Source: Candidatus Peribacteria bacterium (GTDB lineage: Bacteria > Patescibacteriota > Gracilibacteria > UBA1369 > LOWO2-01-FULL-3). Taken from it: a stretch of DNA of 64,000 nucleotides. Location: contig CALREX010000001.1 of the NCBI GenBank assembly GCA_943356465.1, positions 124,001 through 188,000 on the forward strand, in the 5' to 3' direction. Positions 56,866 to 64,000 of this stretch are shown here, in pieces; position 1 is the stretch's first letter; every line of letters begins with the position of its first letter. Under the pieces are notes generated by a model, which was not told where the DNA came from, made no database searches, and saw only the letters and a program-made list of their open reading frames with translations. Position numbers and translations under genes: made by a program.

Positions 56866-59415
56866 ATGAAAAAACTGTTTGCTTCACAAAGTATTTTATT
56901 GAAGGAAAATCGCCTTTGCTTTTTGGAATCAGCCCCCGCTTCAGAGTCAGCAGCCGAATCACCTGAAAAAAAACTGGATGCAATGGTGAAAACCGTGCAG
57001 GCAGACTTCGATCAAATGAAGAAAGATTTTGAGGCAAATAAACAAGACATAGATAAGATCATTGACAAGGAAGCTGACATAATTAAGAGAAATTTCCCAT
57101 TGATAGTTGAATCAATTATTGCAAAGGGGAAGGAATTTGATAAACAAATGATAGAACTAAATGATTTAATCAAGGGAAAAAAATACAAAGAAGCTGAAGC
57201 AAAAATTAAAGATCTTAGAGAAAAACTTGAAGTAATTTTACAACTAGGACATGGCTATTCAGTAATGGAAAGAAATGTGGAAAGATTATCAGCATCACAA
57301 GATTTAAAAAATATACTAGAAGCCGGTCGTGCCAAATCAAGAGAATCAGCAGGCAGAATAAAGGCGACATTCAGCCAAATAGAAGAAACCTTAAAAATTG
57401 CACAATCCACGCCGGTTGCACCAGAAGCACCAGTTCCAGCCATACTTCCAGAAGGTCCAACACCAACCGGTGCTGATGCAGAAAGAAAGGCAAAGGAAGA
57501 AGAGTTGCAAAGAAAAGCCGAAGAGAAAAGAAAACGCGAGGCTGAGGAATTAGCGGAAAAAGCAAAAAAAGACAAAAAACCAGATAAGGCTGAAGACAAG
57601 CCTACAGAAACAAAAGAAGTCTCACTCAAGGACAAACTCGATCTCTACGAACTGAAAAATCTACTGAAATCAATATCGATCGAAGCCTCTCCAGAACAAA
57701 TAAAAAAAGCATTCAAGTATTATCAGCTTGATGGACGTAAAAGAGGCTACATAGACGGAAAAGAAAAGAAAAAAACAAAAGAAATCATTGATGGGGTAAA
57801 ACAATTACTCAAAGACGGAAAAATAAAACAAGAACAACTTGCATACATAGGAAGCGTGGACGGTACAAAATATTTACCAGAAAAAGTAGAGGCACAAAGC
57901 GAAGAATGGCACAAAGAAAAAGCAGACGCATTGGAAACACTAATAGGATTTATTGGATACAATACCGTTATTTTCGAACCTGCCACAACCACACCGGACC
58001 AAGCGAAAAAAAATCTGATTTTGGAATATATTCGAGCATCAGATATAACTGCCAGAAAAAAAGTTGTGACAGATCACGCAGATGATTTTCTACAAGCACA
58101 AGGAATTTTCAATATGGCACTCGCAGTGCAAAGAGCAAGAGATATAAAATCCAGAGTTTTAGATGATAAAAATGCCACACTTGATACACAAAAAGACATA
58201 ATCCGCATCGAACTTGGCACAGATGAACACACGGATGCAGATAGAAAATCCGGCTTACTATTGCTAGAACAAAACAATCCGGTAGCACCATTTTTAAGAG
58301 ACGACGATATTCCAAAATACAAAAAAGCTCCTCCTGCCGTAAAGTCAGACAAAGATGAAGCTCCTTCAGGTGGAGATAACGATGCAGAACCGAAACCTGA
58401 GCCTAGGGAAAGAAAACAAAAGAAAGCACCACCGGAAAGAAAGTCACACGTAGACAAGAAAAGAGACAAAGGTGGATCAACAGATAAAGACAAACATAAA
58501 GAAAAAGCTCCAGAAACACCGTATTACGGAGAAGTTGGACTTAGTGAAGATAAAAAAACAATTATTGTTACAAATTTAGATAAGACAGCATGGAAATATG
58601 GAATAAATAATAAAACAAAATATACGTTAAAAGTTCAGGGATTCACTTCGCCTAAAGACAATAATCCTCAGTACGGAGAGAACGTCATAGTCATATATGA
58701 TGGCGAAAAAAGGCTCGGATTTATTTATCATACTCCAAAAGACCAGATATCTATATATTACGACGCTGGTAACAGTGGGGAATCAAAAATAAACATAACA
58801 TTTGACGATGCTAGCAAGACATGTGTAATATCTCCTGTTTCAGCATCAGATGCTCCACAGGTACAGGAAAACTGGGGAAAAGAAGAAGTAGTCAGGGTTG
58901 ATCCTTTAGGCCTCGCAGGCTTCTATGACAAAGGACGTTGGGATGGAGATAAATTCAAAGGAATTATGATTGACGCATACGGAGTTGTACGGGAAAGACG
59001 ATGGAAAAATGGTGTATCTACAGATGTAATAATCGACCGAGAACCAACATACAGCGAATGTATGGAAAATATAAAAGAAAGAACCAAAGCGGCAGGTCTA
59101 AAGATAACCACATGGAATGGCAGAACATACAATTATAAAGAATTATGGATTCAGACAAGGAACTTTATAGCAGGACTCAACAAGGCCTCAGCAGACTCAA
59201 GACAATACATCAAAGATAACAATATCAGCATCATACTAAACCAAAACTGGTCAATACCCGTATTTACATATAGTAGACAAGGCTTAAACCAAACAAGTGA
59301 TGGAACATATGTGATAGTCGTCGACTACTGGGACACACCGGAAAATATAGGCAAAACTATAGACAAAGCAGTAACGAAACATAAAGAAAAAAATAAAAAA
59401 CAGGAAGATAGATAA
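56866..59415 (+). CDS. Large coiled-coil protein, 849 residues
   Basis: I do not recognise the family. After a short N-terminus, residues about 35-185 are helical coiled coil. Residues 190-245 are a Lys/Glu/Ala linker (RKAEEKRKREAEELAEKAKK). Residues 250-470 are a helical domain starting LKDKLDLYELKNLLKSISIEASPEQ. Residues 480-545 are another charged, Pro-rich linker, and the last 300 residues are beta-rich (GFTSPKDNNPQYGENVIVIYDG; FIYHTPKDQISIYYDAG). No clear signal peptide or anchor is present. It forms a block with the two following genes, which have membrane anchors. A structural or envelope-associated role is a guess. Confidence 0.65.
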   Translation: MKKLFASQSILLKENRLCFLESAPASESAAESPEKKLDAMVKTVQADFDQMKKDFEANKQDIDKIIDKEADIIKRNFPLIVESIIAKGKEFDKQMIELNDLIKGKKYKEAEAKIKDLREKLEVILQLGHGYSVMERNVERLSASQDLKNILEAGRAKSRESAGRIKATFSQIEETLKIAQSTPVAPEAPVPAILPEGPTPTGADAERKAKEEELQRKAEEKRKREAEELAEKAKKDKKPDKAEDKPTETKEVSLKDKLDLYELKNLLKSISIEASPEQIKKAFKYYQLDGRKRGYIDGKEKKKTKEIIDGVKQLLKDGKIKQEQLAYIGSVDGTKYLPEKVEAQSEEWHKEKADALETLIGFIGYNTVIFEPATTTPDQAKKNLILEYIRASDITARKKVVTDHADDFLQAQGIFNMALAVQRARDIKSRVLDDKNATLDTQKDIIRIELGTDEHTDADRKSGLLLLEQNNPVAPFLRDDDIPKYKKAPPAVKSDKDEAPSGGDNDAEPKPEPRERKQKKAPPERKSHVDKKRDKGGSTDKDKHKEKAPETPYYGEVGLSEDKKTIIVTNLDKTAWKYGINNKTKYTLKVQGFTSPKDNNPQYGENVIVIYDGEKRLGFIYHTPKDQISIYYDAGNSGESKINITFDDASKTCVISPVSASDAPQVQENWGKEEVVRVDPLGLAGFYDKGRWDGDKFKGIMIDAYGVVRERRWKNGVSTDVIIDREPTYSECMENIKERTKAAGLKITTWNGRTYNYKELWIQTRNFIAGLNKASADSRQYIKDNNISIILNQNWSIPVFTYSRQGLNQTSDGTYVIVVDYWDTPENIGKTIDKAVTKHKEKNKKQEDR

Positions 59416-59439
59416 ACCGCAAAAGGTCATTACACAGTC

Positions 59440-59468
59440 TTGACCCGCACTTCAAAACAACATAAAAT
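59440..59468 (+). promoter_or_regulatory. Promoter of the 291-residue and 676-residue genes
   Basis: TTGACC (59440-59445), a 17-base spacer and TAAAAT (59463-59468), 22 bases before the ATG at 59491. Confidence 0.65.
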
Positions 59469-59490
59469 ACAGAACTTTTAAAAAGACACA

Positions 59491-60366
59491 ATGCCATTAG
59501 GAAAACCACCACAACCGGGAGAAGATCAAGATGACGAAGCTGGAATAGTCTTTGATGACGACAGCTCAATAACTCCACCGGAAGGCCTGCCTGCGATATT
59601 ATTAGAAGAAAAAAAGCCTATCCATGAAGAACCAAAAGATGAACCAAAAGATCATGATGTAGAGACTTCAGAACCCTCAGTTGGGTATACATTCAATACT
59701 GACAAACAAAGGCAAGAGGCAAATAGAATACCTATTCCACATACGGCAGTCACTCAGAAAGCAGCGCCACAAACAGCAATAAAACAAAGAGGAAAACAAC
59801 CAACTTCAGTCAGAAAACATCTTGAAAAGCCAGAGAAGACAAATGCTAAGCTAAAAGTGAATTTACTACCAAATCAAGCACTAACAATGATCCAAAGAGT
59901 CACAAATATTCGTGTTGCAGACACACTACGCGGTGTATTACAAAGCAAAGCCGGAAGATTATTTGTAGCAGGAACATTTATCGGTGGATTAGGTCTCGCT
60001 GCAATTAAATCAACCACTGTAGATCGTGCGGTAGGAGTGGTAACAACTCCACTAAGCAATGCTGCAACTACATTTAATGCAAAGGCAAAAGCTCTCGCAG
60101 AAAAGATAGAGGCAGAAAAGTCGCAAAAAGCGCCAGAATCACCGGAATTACCGGAATTACCGGAATCACCGAAACCACAATCAACAGAAATTCCAAGCGG
60201 CACAGTAATAGTACCAAAATCCATAGATGAAGCTGTACAAAAAGGAATGATAAGGCTTACCAAGGAAGGTAAGAAAAAACCTGGCAACGGATGGGAATGG
60301 ACACATGAAGATGTTTCAGGTTTTGCCAAAGATGACATGGAAAGATTTTCAGTCACAAAACAGTAA
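59491..60366 (+). CDS. Single-pass membrane protein, 291 residues
   Basis: I do not recognise the family. The N-terminal 150 residues are acidic, then basic and proline-rich, likely disordered. One membrane segment follows near residues 157-175 (GRLFVAGTFIGGLGLAAI). A region with short repeats of Leu/Pro/Glu (SPELPELPESPKPQ) then leads to a small C-terminal domain (SGTVIVPKSIDEAVQKGMI to GWEWTHEDVSGFAKDD). The position and shape of the membrane segment (after xxxSKAGRL) echo the next protein (after DTKTGQI), so the pair may share an anchor design. It is cotranscribed with the next gene, 9 bases apart. Confidence 0.65.
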   Translation: MPLGKPPQPGEDQDDEAGIVFDDDSSITPPEGLPAILLEEKKPIHEEPKDEPKDHDVETSEPSVGYTFNTDKQRQEANRIPIPHTAVTQKAAPQTAIKQRGKQPTSVRKHLEKPEKTNAKLKVNLLPNQALTMIQRVTNIRVADTLRGVLQSKAGRLFVAGTFIGGLGLAAIKSTTVDRAVGVVTTPLSNAATTFNAKAKALAEKIEAEKSQKAPESPELPELPESPKPQSTEIPSGTVIVPKSIDEAVQKGMIRLTKEGKKKPGNGWEWTHEDVSGFAKDDMERFSVTKQ

Positions 60367-60375
60367 TTCCATTTT

Positions 60376-62406
60376 ATGCGACTAGAAGATAAAAATCCGG
60401 ATGCAACAGAGCAAGACAATCAACCTCCGCAGGCATCTTCAGAATCGGCAAAAACAGATGAAGAATCGGAACCAAAAAACCGAATTCAAAAAATTCTGGA
60501 CACAAAAACAGGCCAAATCGCCGCCGCATTGGCAGGTATAGCAATAGGTGCGGGAGTGGTTCAATTGGCGGATAAAACTATATTTCATCCGGCAGTAAAA
60601 TCAGAACAAATTGTTGACTTAAAATCGGCACCTGCAAAACCATTAACCACTGCTAAACCTCAAGTAAAAGCAAAAAAAGAACCGGAAAAACAGCAGGAAA
60701 AAAGAGAACACACATCTTTTGTCGGCACTATAGATGACCAGGTAAAAATACTTTCATCCGCAGAAAAAACAGCTTACTACTTGGACGATAATTTTAGAAT
60801 CATAGGATCATTTCCATACGATTTTAAAAAACCTGCACAAAATAAAAAAGAAAAAGACAGTGACTACAAGGCAAGAGTATCTACTTTGTTAACAGCATGG
60901 CACACGGAAAACAGAAAAAAACTTGCGGCAAAAGGCATAACGGTGGATTTGGAAAACAACAAACCTCGTGTACAAACAAGCCCTGAATCGGGCTTCGCAG
61001 ATAGAATAAAAGAAAAAGCGGCTCCAAAAATAAACAGAGTTTATCCAAACTACAGAGACGCATTTGCAAAAACAGAAACTTCAAAATATTTTACAGACGC
61101 AGACGTAAGAAAAGAATTTATGGACACATGCATTTACGGCCAGGCAACAGTGGAATCAGGATGGAATGAAGATGCGGAAAGTTCAGCCGAATGTTACGGT
61201 TTATGGCAGATGCAGGCCAATAAAAAGAAGAAAGGAGGATTCTCCGGAAGTTCTGTAGACCTCATAGAAAAAAACAGAAAAACATTGGAAGGTAATTTTG
61301 ATTTCAAGCTTGACGGAGAAAAATATCAAGCATATTTACTTACACTACTTGATTCCCCTGAAGCATCAAGCGTAATGGCTCCATTCAACTATGATGCTTA
61401 TCTGGCGAGAATTAAGGGGCCGCTTGAAGAAGTCAAAAAAAGATTCCCATTTGAATCAGATGCGTCATTCCAAAAAAAATTCGTTATGCCGATGCTATAT
61501 TGTTCATACATAGTTGGAGGCGGCGGAGTAAGCAGGCTTTTAAAACAATTCTTGGACAAAGAAGGGGAAAATTATGCAAAAGATTTTGACGAAGAAAATT
61601 TCGCATGGGAGGTCATACAATGGTTTTACGCCTACGACAATAGTGCGGAAGGAAAAGGCGCCTTCGGAAAGGATTCCGTCCAATACGCATTGAAAATTTT
61701 CGCACATGCAAAAATCATAAAACCGGTATTACAGGAGGAAGTAAAAGAAAACAAAGAAGCGCAAAGACCACTCTTGTATACGGACAAATTCAAGCACAAA
61801 GGAACATATGCAGGTGAATACAGCGCACTCCTAAAAGAAGCTAAAGATACAGATGTCACAGTTTTGACAGGGGCAATCACTGATCTTGTAAAAGCCGGAA
61901 AACTCATAGCTGTAGATGATAAAACGGAACCATTTGTTTTTGCAAAAGATCTTTTGACAACACCACATGTAGCAGAATATGCGTTATATCCGCTTAGAGC
62001 AATTGCCGAAGAATTTGCTACTCAATCAGGTGGATATCAATTAGTGGTTTCAGATTTATACAGACAACACGAAGATCAGCAAAAATTAACAAAAGTAAAA
62101 ATTATAAAAAAAGGAAAAAAGAAAATAAGAATAGTTACAAATCCTGCGGCAACAACAGGAGTTTCCACACATGAATTTGGAAATACATTTGATATCACAA
62201 AAATGAGAGTTGTAAATCCACAAGGAAAAATCGAATATTCGCAGAAATTCACAAAACTACTCCGCAAAATATTAATGGCACATCAAAGAAAAGGAGCTGT
62301 GATGATAGTCGAAGAAAAAGCTGCTTTTCACATGATGGCCTTAAAACCGGTATTCGGTCAAATACCACGGGCAAATAAATCAAAAGCATCAGAAGCTAAA
62401 AAATAA
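60376..62406 (+). CDS. Anchored peptidoglycan hydrolase: lysozyme-like plus DUF5715-like domain
   Basis: The product has 676 residues. The N-terminal cytoplasmic part is disordered, and the membrane anchor is near residues 49-66 (IAAALAGIAIGAGVVQLA). A transglycosylase/lysozyme-like domain (about 235-430) carries E260 in GQATVESGWNED and the loop AECYGLWQMQAN. The C-terminal domain (about 535-665) matches DUF5715/M15-like carboxypeptidases (PLRAIAEEFATQSGGYQLVVSDLYRQHEDQQ; NPAATTGVSTHEFGNTFDIT near residue 600; ending HMMALKPVF). It would cut both glycan and peptide parts of the wall. Cotranscribed with the preceding membrane protein. Confidence 0.8.
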   Translation: MRLEDKNPDATEQDNQPPQASSESAKTDEESEPKNRIQKILDTKTGQIAAALAGIAIGAGVVQLADKTIFHPAVKSEQIVDLKSAPAKPLTTAKPQVKAKKEPEKQQEKREHTSFVGTIDDQVKILSSAEKTAYYLDDNFRIIGSFPYDFKKPAQNKKEKDSDYKARVSTLLTAWHTENRKKLAAKGITVDLENNKPRVQTSPESGFADRIKEKAAPKINRVYPNYRDAFAKTETSKYFTDADVRKEFMDTCIYGQATVESGWNEDAESSAECYGLWQMQANKKKKGGFSGSSVDLIEKNRKTLEGNFDFKLDGEKYQAYLLTLLDSPEASSVMAPFNYDAYLARIKGPLEEVKKRFPFESDASFQKKFVMPMLYCSYIVGGGGVSRLLKQFLDKEGENYAKDFDEENFAWEVIQWFYAYDNSAEGKGAFGKDSVQYALKIFAHAKIIKPVLQEEVKENKEAQRPLLYTDKFKHKGTYAGEYSALLKEAKDTDVTVLTGAITDLVKAGKLIAVDDKTEPFVFAKDLLTTPHVAEYALYPLRAIAEEFATQSGGYQLVVSDLYRQHEDQQKLTKVKIIKKGKKKIRIVTNPAATTGVSTHEFGNTFDITKMRVVNPQGKIEYSQKFTKLLRKILMAHQRKGAVMIVEEKAAFHMMALKPVFGQIPRANKSKASEAKK

Positions 62407-62409
62407 ATT

Positions 62410-62433
62410 TGATCAATTTTTAGATCACTTTTT
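62410..62433 (+). terminator. Weak terminator after the hydrolase gene
   Basis: TGATC (62410-62414) and GATCA (62423-62427) form a 5-bp stem followed by CTTTTTT. It lies over the 3' end of convergent def. Confidence 0.35.
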
Positions 62434-62920
62434 TATTTTTCACATCTTCAATCACAGCATCTTTGGCGAGTCTATCGATAAAAAGTATGCCATCGATATG
62501 ATCATTTTCGTGTTGAACAACACGCGCATTCAGCCCACGAAGATTTAAAACTTGTCTGACTTCATCCAAATCAAAAAATTCCACAGTGATTTCTTTATGT
62601 CTCATAACTTTCGCAAATTTCCCTGGAATGCTAAGGCATCCCTCTTCTCCTTCTTCCATTTCTTCACTTCTAGCAAGAATTTCAGGATTTACCATCGGCA
62701 AAATTTTCTCGGATTTTTTATTGTAATCAAGAACAATAATAAATGCTCGAATATTGCTTCCAACCTGCGGAGCCGCTATTCCAAGCCCACTTTCACGAAT
62801 CATCGCATCTTTCATATCTTTGATAAATCGTTTGAAACTTGCATCAAATTTTTTCACAGGCTTGGACATCGCCCTAAGTATGGGATTATTTACGCCTGTT
62901 ACGATTTTAAGTTTTGCCAT
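62420..62920 (-). CDS. def: Peptide deformylase
   Basis: The product has 166 residues. All three metal motifs are present: GLGIAAPQVG (45-54), EGCLSIPG with C95, and QHENDHIDG with H137, E138 and H141. It removes the formyl group from new proteins. The C-terminal tail is short and basic. It lies 57 bases after prfB on the same strand and converges with the hydrolase gene. Deformylase together with RF2 is an ordinary translation-related pairing. Confidence 0.96.
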   Translation of the reverse strand: MAKLKIVTGVNNPILRAMSKPVKKFDASFKRFIKDMKDAMIRESGLGIAAPQVGSNIRAFIIVLDYNKKSEKILPMVNPEILARSEEMEEGEEGCLSIPGKFAKVMRHKEITVEFFDLDEVRQVLNLRGLNARVVQHENDHIDGILFIDRLAKDAVIEDVKNKKVI

Positions 62921-62977
62921 AAAACATCATTAAAAGCACACATAGTGTACAAGGTTTTAGGCTTATTGTCCACATGT

Positions 62978-64000
62978 TTAGTTCTTTTTCTTAAGCTCCG
63001 CCTCAATAAATCCATCAAGTTCTCCATCCAAAACAGCTTCAGGATTACTCTCCTCATAATCAGTTCTGTGATCTTTCACCATTTTATATGGATGTAGTAC
63101 ATACGATCTTATCTGATGTCCCCATGACATTTCGACCTTTTCCCCCTTGATATCTCCAATTTCCTTAGCCTGTTTTTGTTCCATCAAATCCACCAATTTC
63201 GCTGTCAAAATCTTCATAGCCTGTTCCTTGTTTTGCAGCTGACTTCTCTCATTTTGACACGCCGCAACAAGTCCGGTCGGAATATGTGTTATACGCACAG
63301 CGGAAGACGTTTTTTGAACGTTTTGTCCACCTGGGCCACTCGATCTGTAAACATCAGTTCTCAAATCATCAGGATTAATCTTTATTTCTTGCGAAGCAGT
63401 GATTTCTGGCAAAACTTCAATAAGAACAAAAGAAGTTTCACGAGTATTTTTAGAGTTAAAAGGAGAAAGTCTCACAAGTCTGTGAACACCATTTTCGCCC
63501 TTTAAATAGCCGTAAGCAAACTGACCTTTAATCAAAATTGTACAGCTTTTTATTCCGGCCTCATCTCCATCGGATTTATCCAAAACTTCTGCGGAGAATC
63601 CACTTCTCTCAGCATATCTCAAATACATTCTCATCAACATTGAGCCAAAATCCTGCGCATCAGTCCCGCCTGTACCGGCATGAATCGACAAAATTGCATT
63701 ATTTGAATCATATTTCCCTCCCAAAAAAGTTGAAATCTCAAGCGTTCTCCAATTTTTTTTGAAATTTTCCACCATATCCAAAAATTCTTTAGCTTCTTTA
63801 GCATCACTTTCATCAGAAATTTCTTCAGCCATAGCCAAAAGTTCATCTATCTCTTTTGAAGTCTTTTCCCAGGTTTCAATAGTTTTTCCGATCGCACTGG
63901 CTTTTTGGCTTACTTCTGCGGCTTTTTGTGGATCATTCCAGAAGTCAGGTTGTCCCATTTCATAATTCAATTTTTCAAGCTCTTTCTTTTTTTCAGGAAG
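62978..64000 (-). CDS. prfB: Peptide chain release factor 2, 5' end outside the window
   Basis: The reading frame is open to the right edge (LPEKKKELEKLNYEMGQPDFW), so the start lies beyond base 64000; the TTG at 63970 is internal. The GGQ motif sits in RSSGPGGQNVQKTSSAVRI. The anticodon-like tripeptide SPF, in RLVRLSPFNSKNTRE, identifies RF2, which reads UGA and UAA. The family's autoregulatory frameshift site, if present, would lie outside the window. RF2 implies that UGA is a stop codon in this organism. Confidence 0.96.
   Translation of the reverse strand, partial: LPEKKKELEKLNYEMGQPDFWNDPQKAAEVSQKASAIGKTIETWEKTSKEIDELLAMAEEISDESDAKEAKEFLDMVENFKKNWRTLEISTFLGGKYDSNNAILSIHAGTGGTDAQDFGSMLMRMYLRYAERSGFSAEVLDKSDGDEAGIKSCTILIKGQFAYGYLKGENGVHRLVRLSPFNSKNTRETSFVLIEVLPEITASQEIKINPDDLRTDVYRSSGPGGQNVQKTSSAVRITHIPTGLVAACQNERSQLQNKEQAMKILTAKLVDLMEQKQAKEIGDIKGEKVEMSWGHQIRSYVLHPYKMVKDHRTDYEESNPEAVLDGELDGFIEAELKKKN

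Noticed and set aside
62978-64000. UGA as a sense codon (Gracilibacteria or Absconditabacteria)
   Set aside because: RF2 with SPF is present and several genes end in TGA, so UGA is a stop.
1-64000. CRISPR array, prophage, transposase or rRNA operon
   Set aside because: I saw no direct repeats with spacers, no cas, integrase or transposase motifs and no 16S/23S sequence.

Overview
The window is about 64 kb of gene-dense, AT-rich bacterial chromosome with no transposase, phage, rRNA operon or CRISPR array. Several signs point to a Candidate Phyla Radiation (Patescibacteria) genome, possibly a Peregrinibacteria-like lineage. Housekeeping genes are compact and scattered. There are many very large proteins of unknown function. 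Small families typical of such genomes are present: a DUF4389 pair, DUF5665, VKOR, a DciA-like protein and giant cysteine-rich proteins. Peptide release factor 2 is present with its SPF tripeptide, and many genes end in TGA, so UGA is a stop. That argues against the UGA-recoded Gracilibacteria and Absconditabacteria. The lineage is an inference; what the sequence shows is a standard code and conserved core genes.

Layout. 1-6.3 kb: a pentapeptide-repeat protein cut by the left edge, a murF-holB-TPR operon, a cyclophilin lipoprotein, and infC-rpmI-rplT. 6.3-11 kb: an aberrant tRNA-Asp-like gene and the MEP isoprenoid genes ispC, ispDF and ispE, interleaved with a receiver protein and a lipoprotein. 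11-14 kb: recR, pdxT, a membrane protein and a TrmB-like regulator. 14-29 kb: accessory-looking giants. These are a 49-cysteine protein, a 1256-residue split methyltransferase/glutamine-amidotransferase protein, a (p)ppGpp-synthetase plus PAS-PAS-GAF operon, a P-loop kinase plus alpha/beta hydrolase pair, pdxS, and an 1182-residue cell-wall-like protein. 29-39 kb: carB, a DHH phosphoesterase, queG, and an operon of cobalamin adenosyltransferase, flavodoxin and a 2-oxoacid:ferredoxin oxidoreductase. 39-46 kb: a DsbA-VKOR oxidative folding operon, a DUF4389 gene split by a stop codon, lgt, an rRNA methyltransferase, tRNA-Asp and a glycosyltransferase operon. 46-56 kb: a second cysteine-rich giant, rpsP, khpA, a pilin-like protein, a 5'-3' exonuclease, ftsA, ftsZ and a Phd/VapC toxin-antitoxin pair. 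56-64 kb: FemAB, three large envelope proteins that include a lysozyme/DUF5715 protein, def and prfB, the last running off the right edge.

Transcription signals are unusually readable. Many genes carry a TTGAC-like -35 box, a spacer of about 17 bp and a TATAAT-like -10 box. These boxes decide several start codons and show that some transcripts begin almost at the start codon. Shine-Dalgarno motifs are scarce. Several promoters are covered by perfect dyads that look like operators.

The most unusual signal is a pair of intergenic elements at 41663-41804 and 50628-50772. They share no primary sequence except a 10-nt loop, GTACATGTTA, yet have the same three-way-junction geometry to the nucleotide: a 7-bp stem, 1 nt, a 26-nt hairpin, a 32-nt hairpin, 2 nt and the closing 7-nt strand, all inside a 24-30 bp outer stem. 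A third, differently built palindromic element lies at 43618-43755. Two small palindromic inserts sit in frame inside queG and inside the first cysteine-rich gene.
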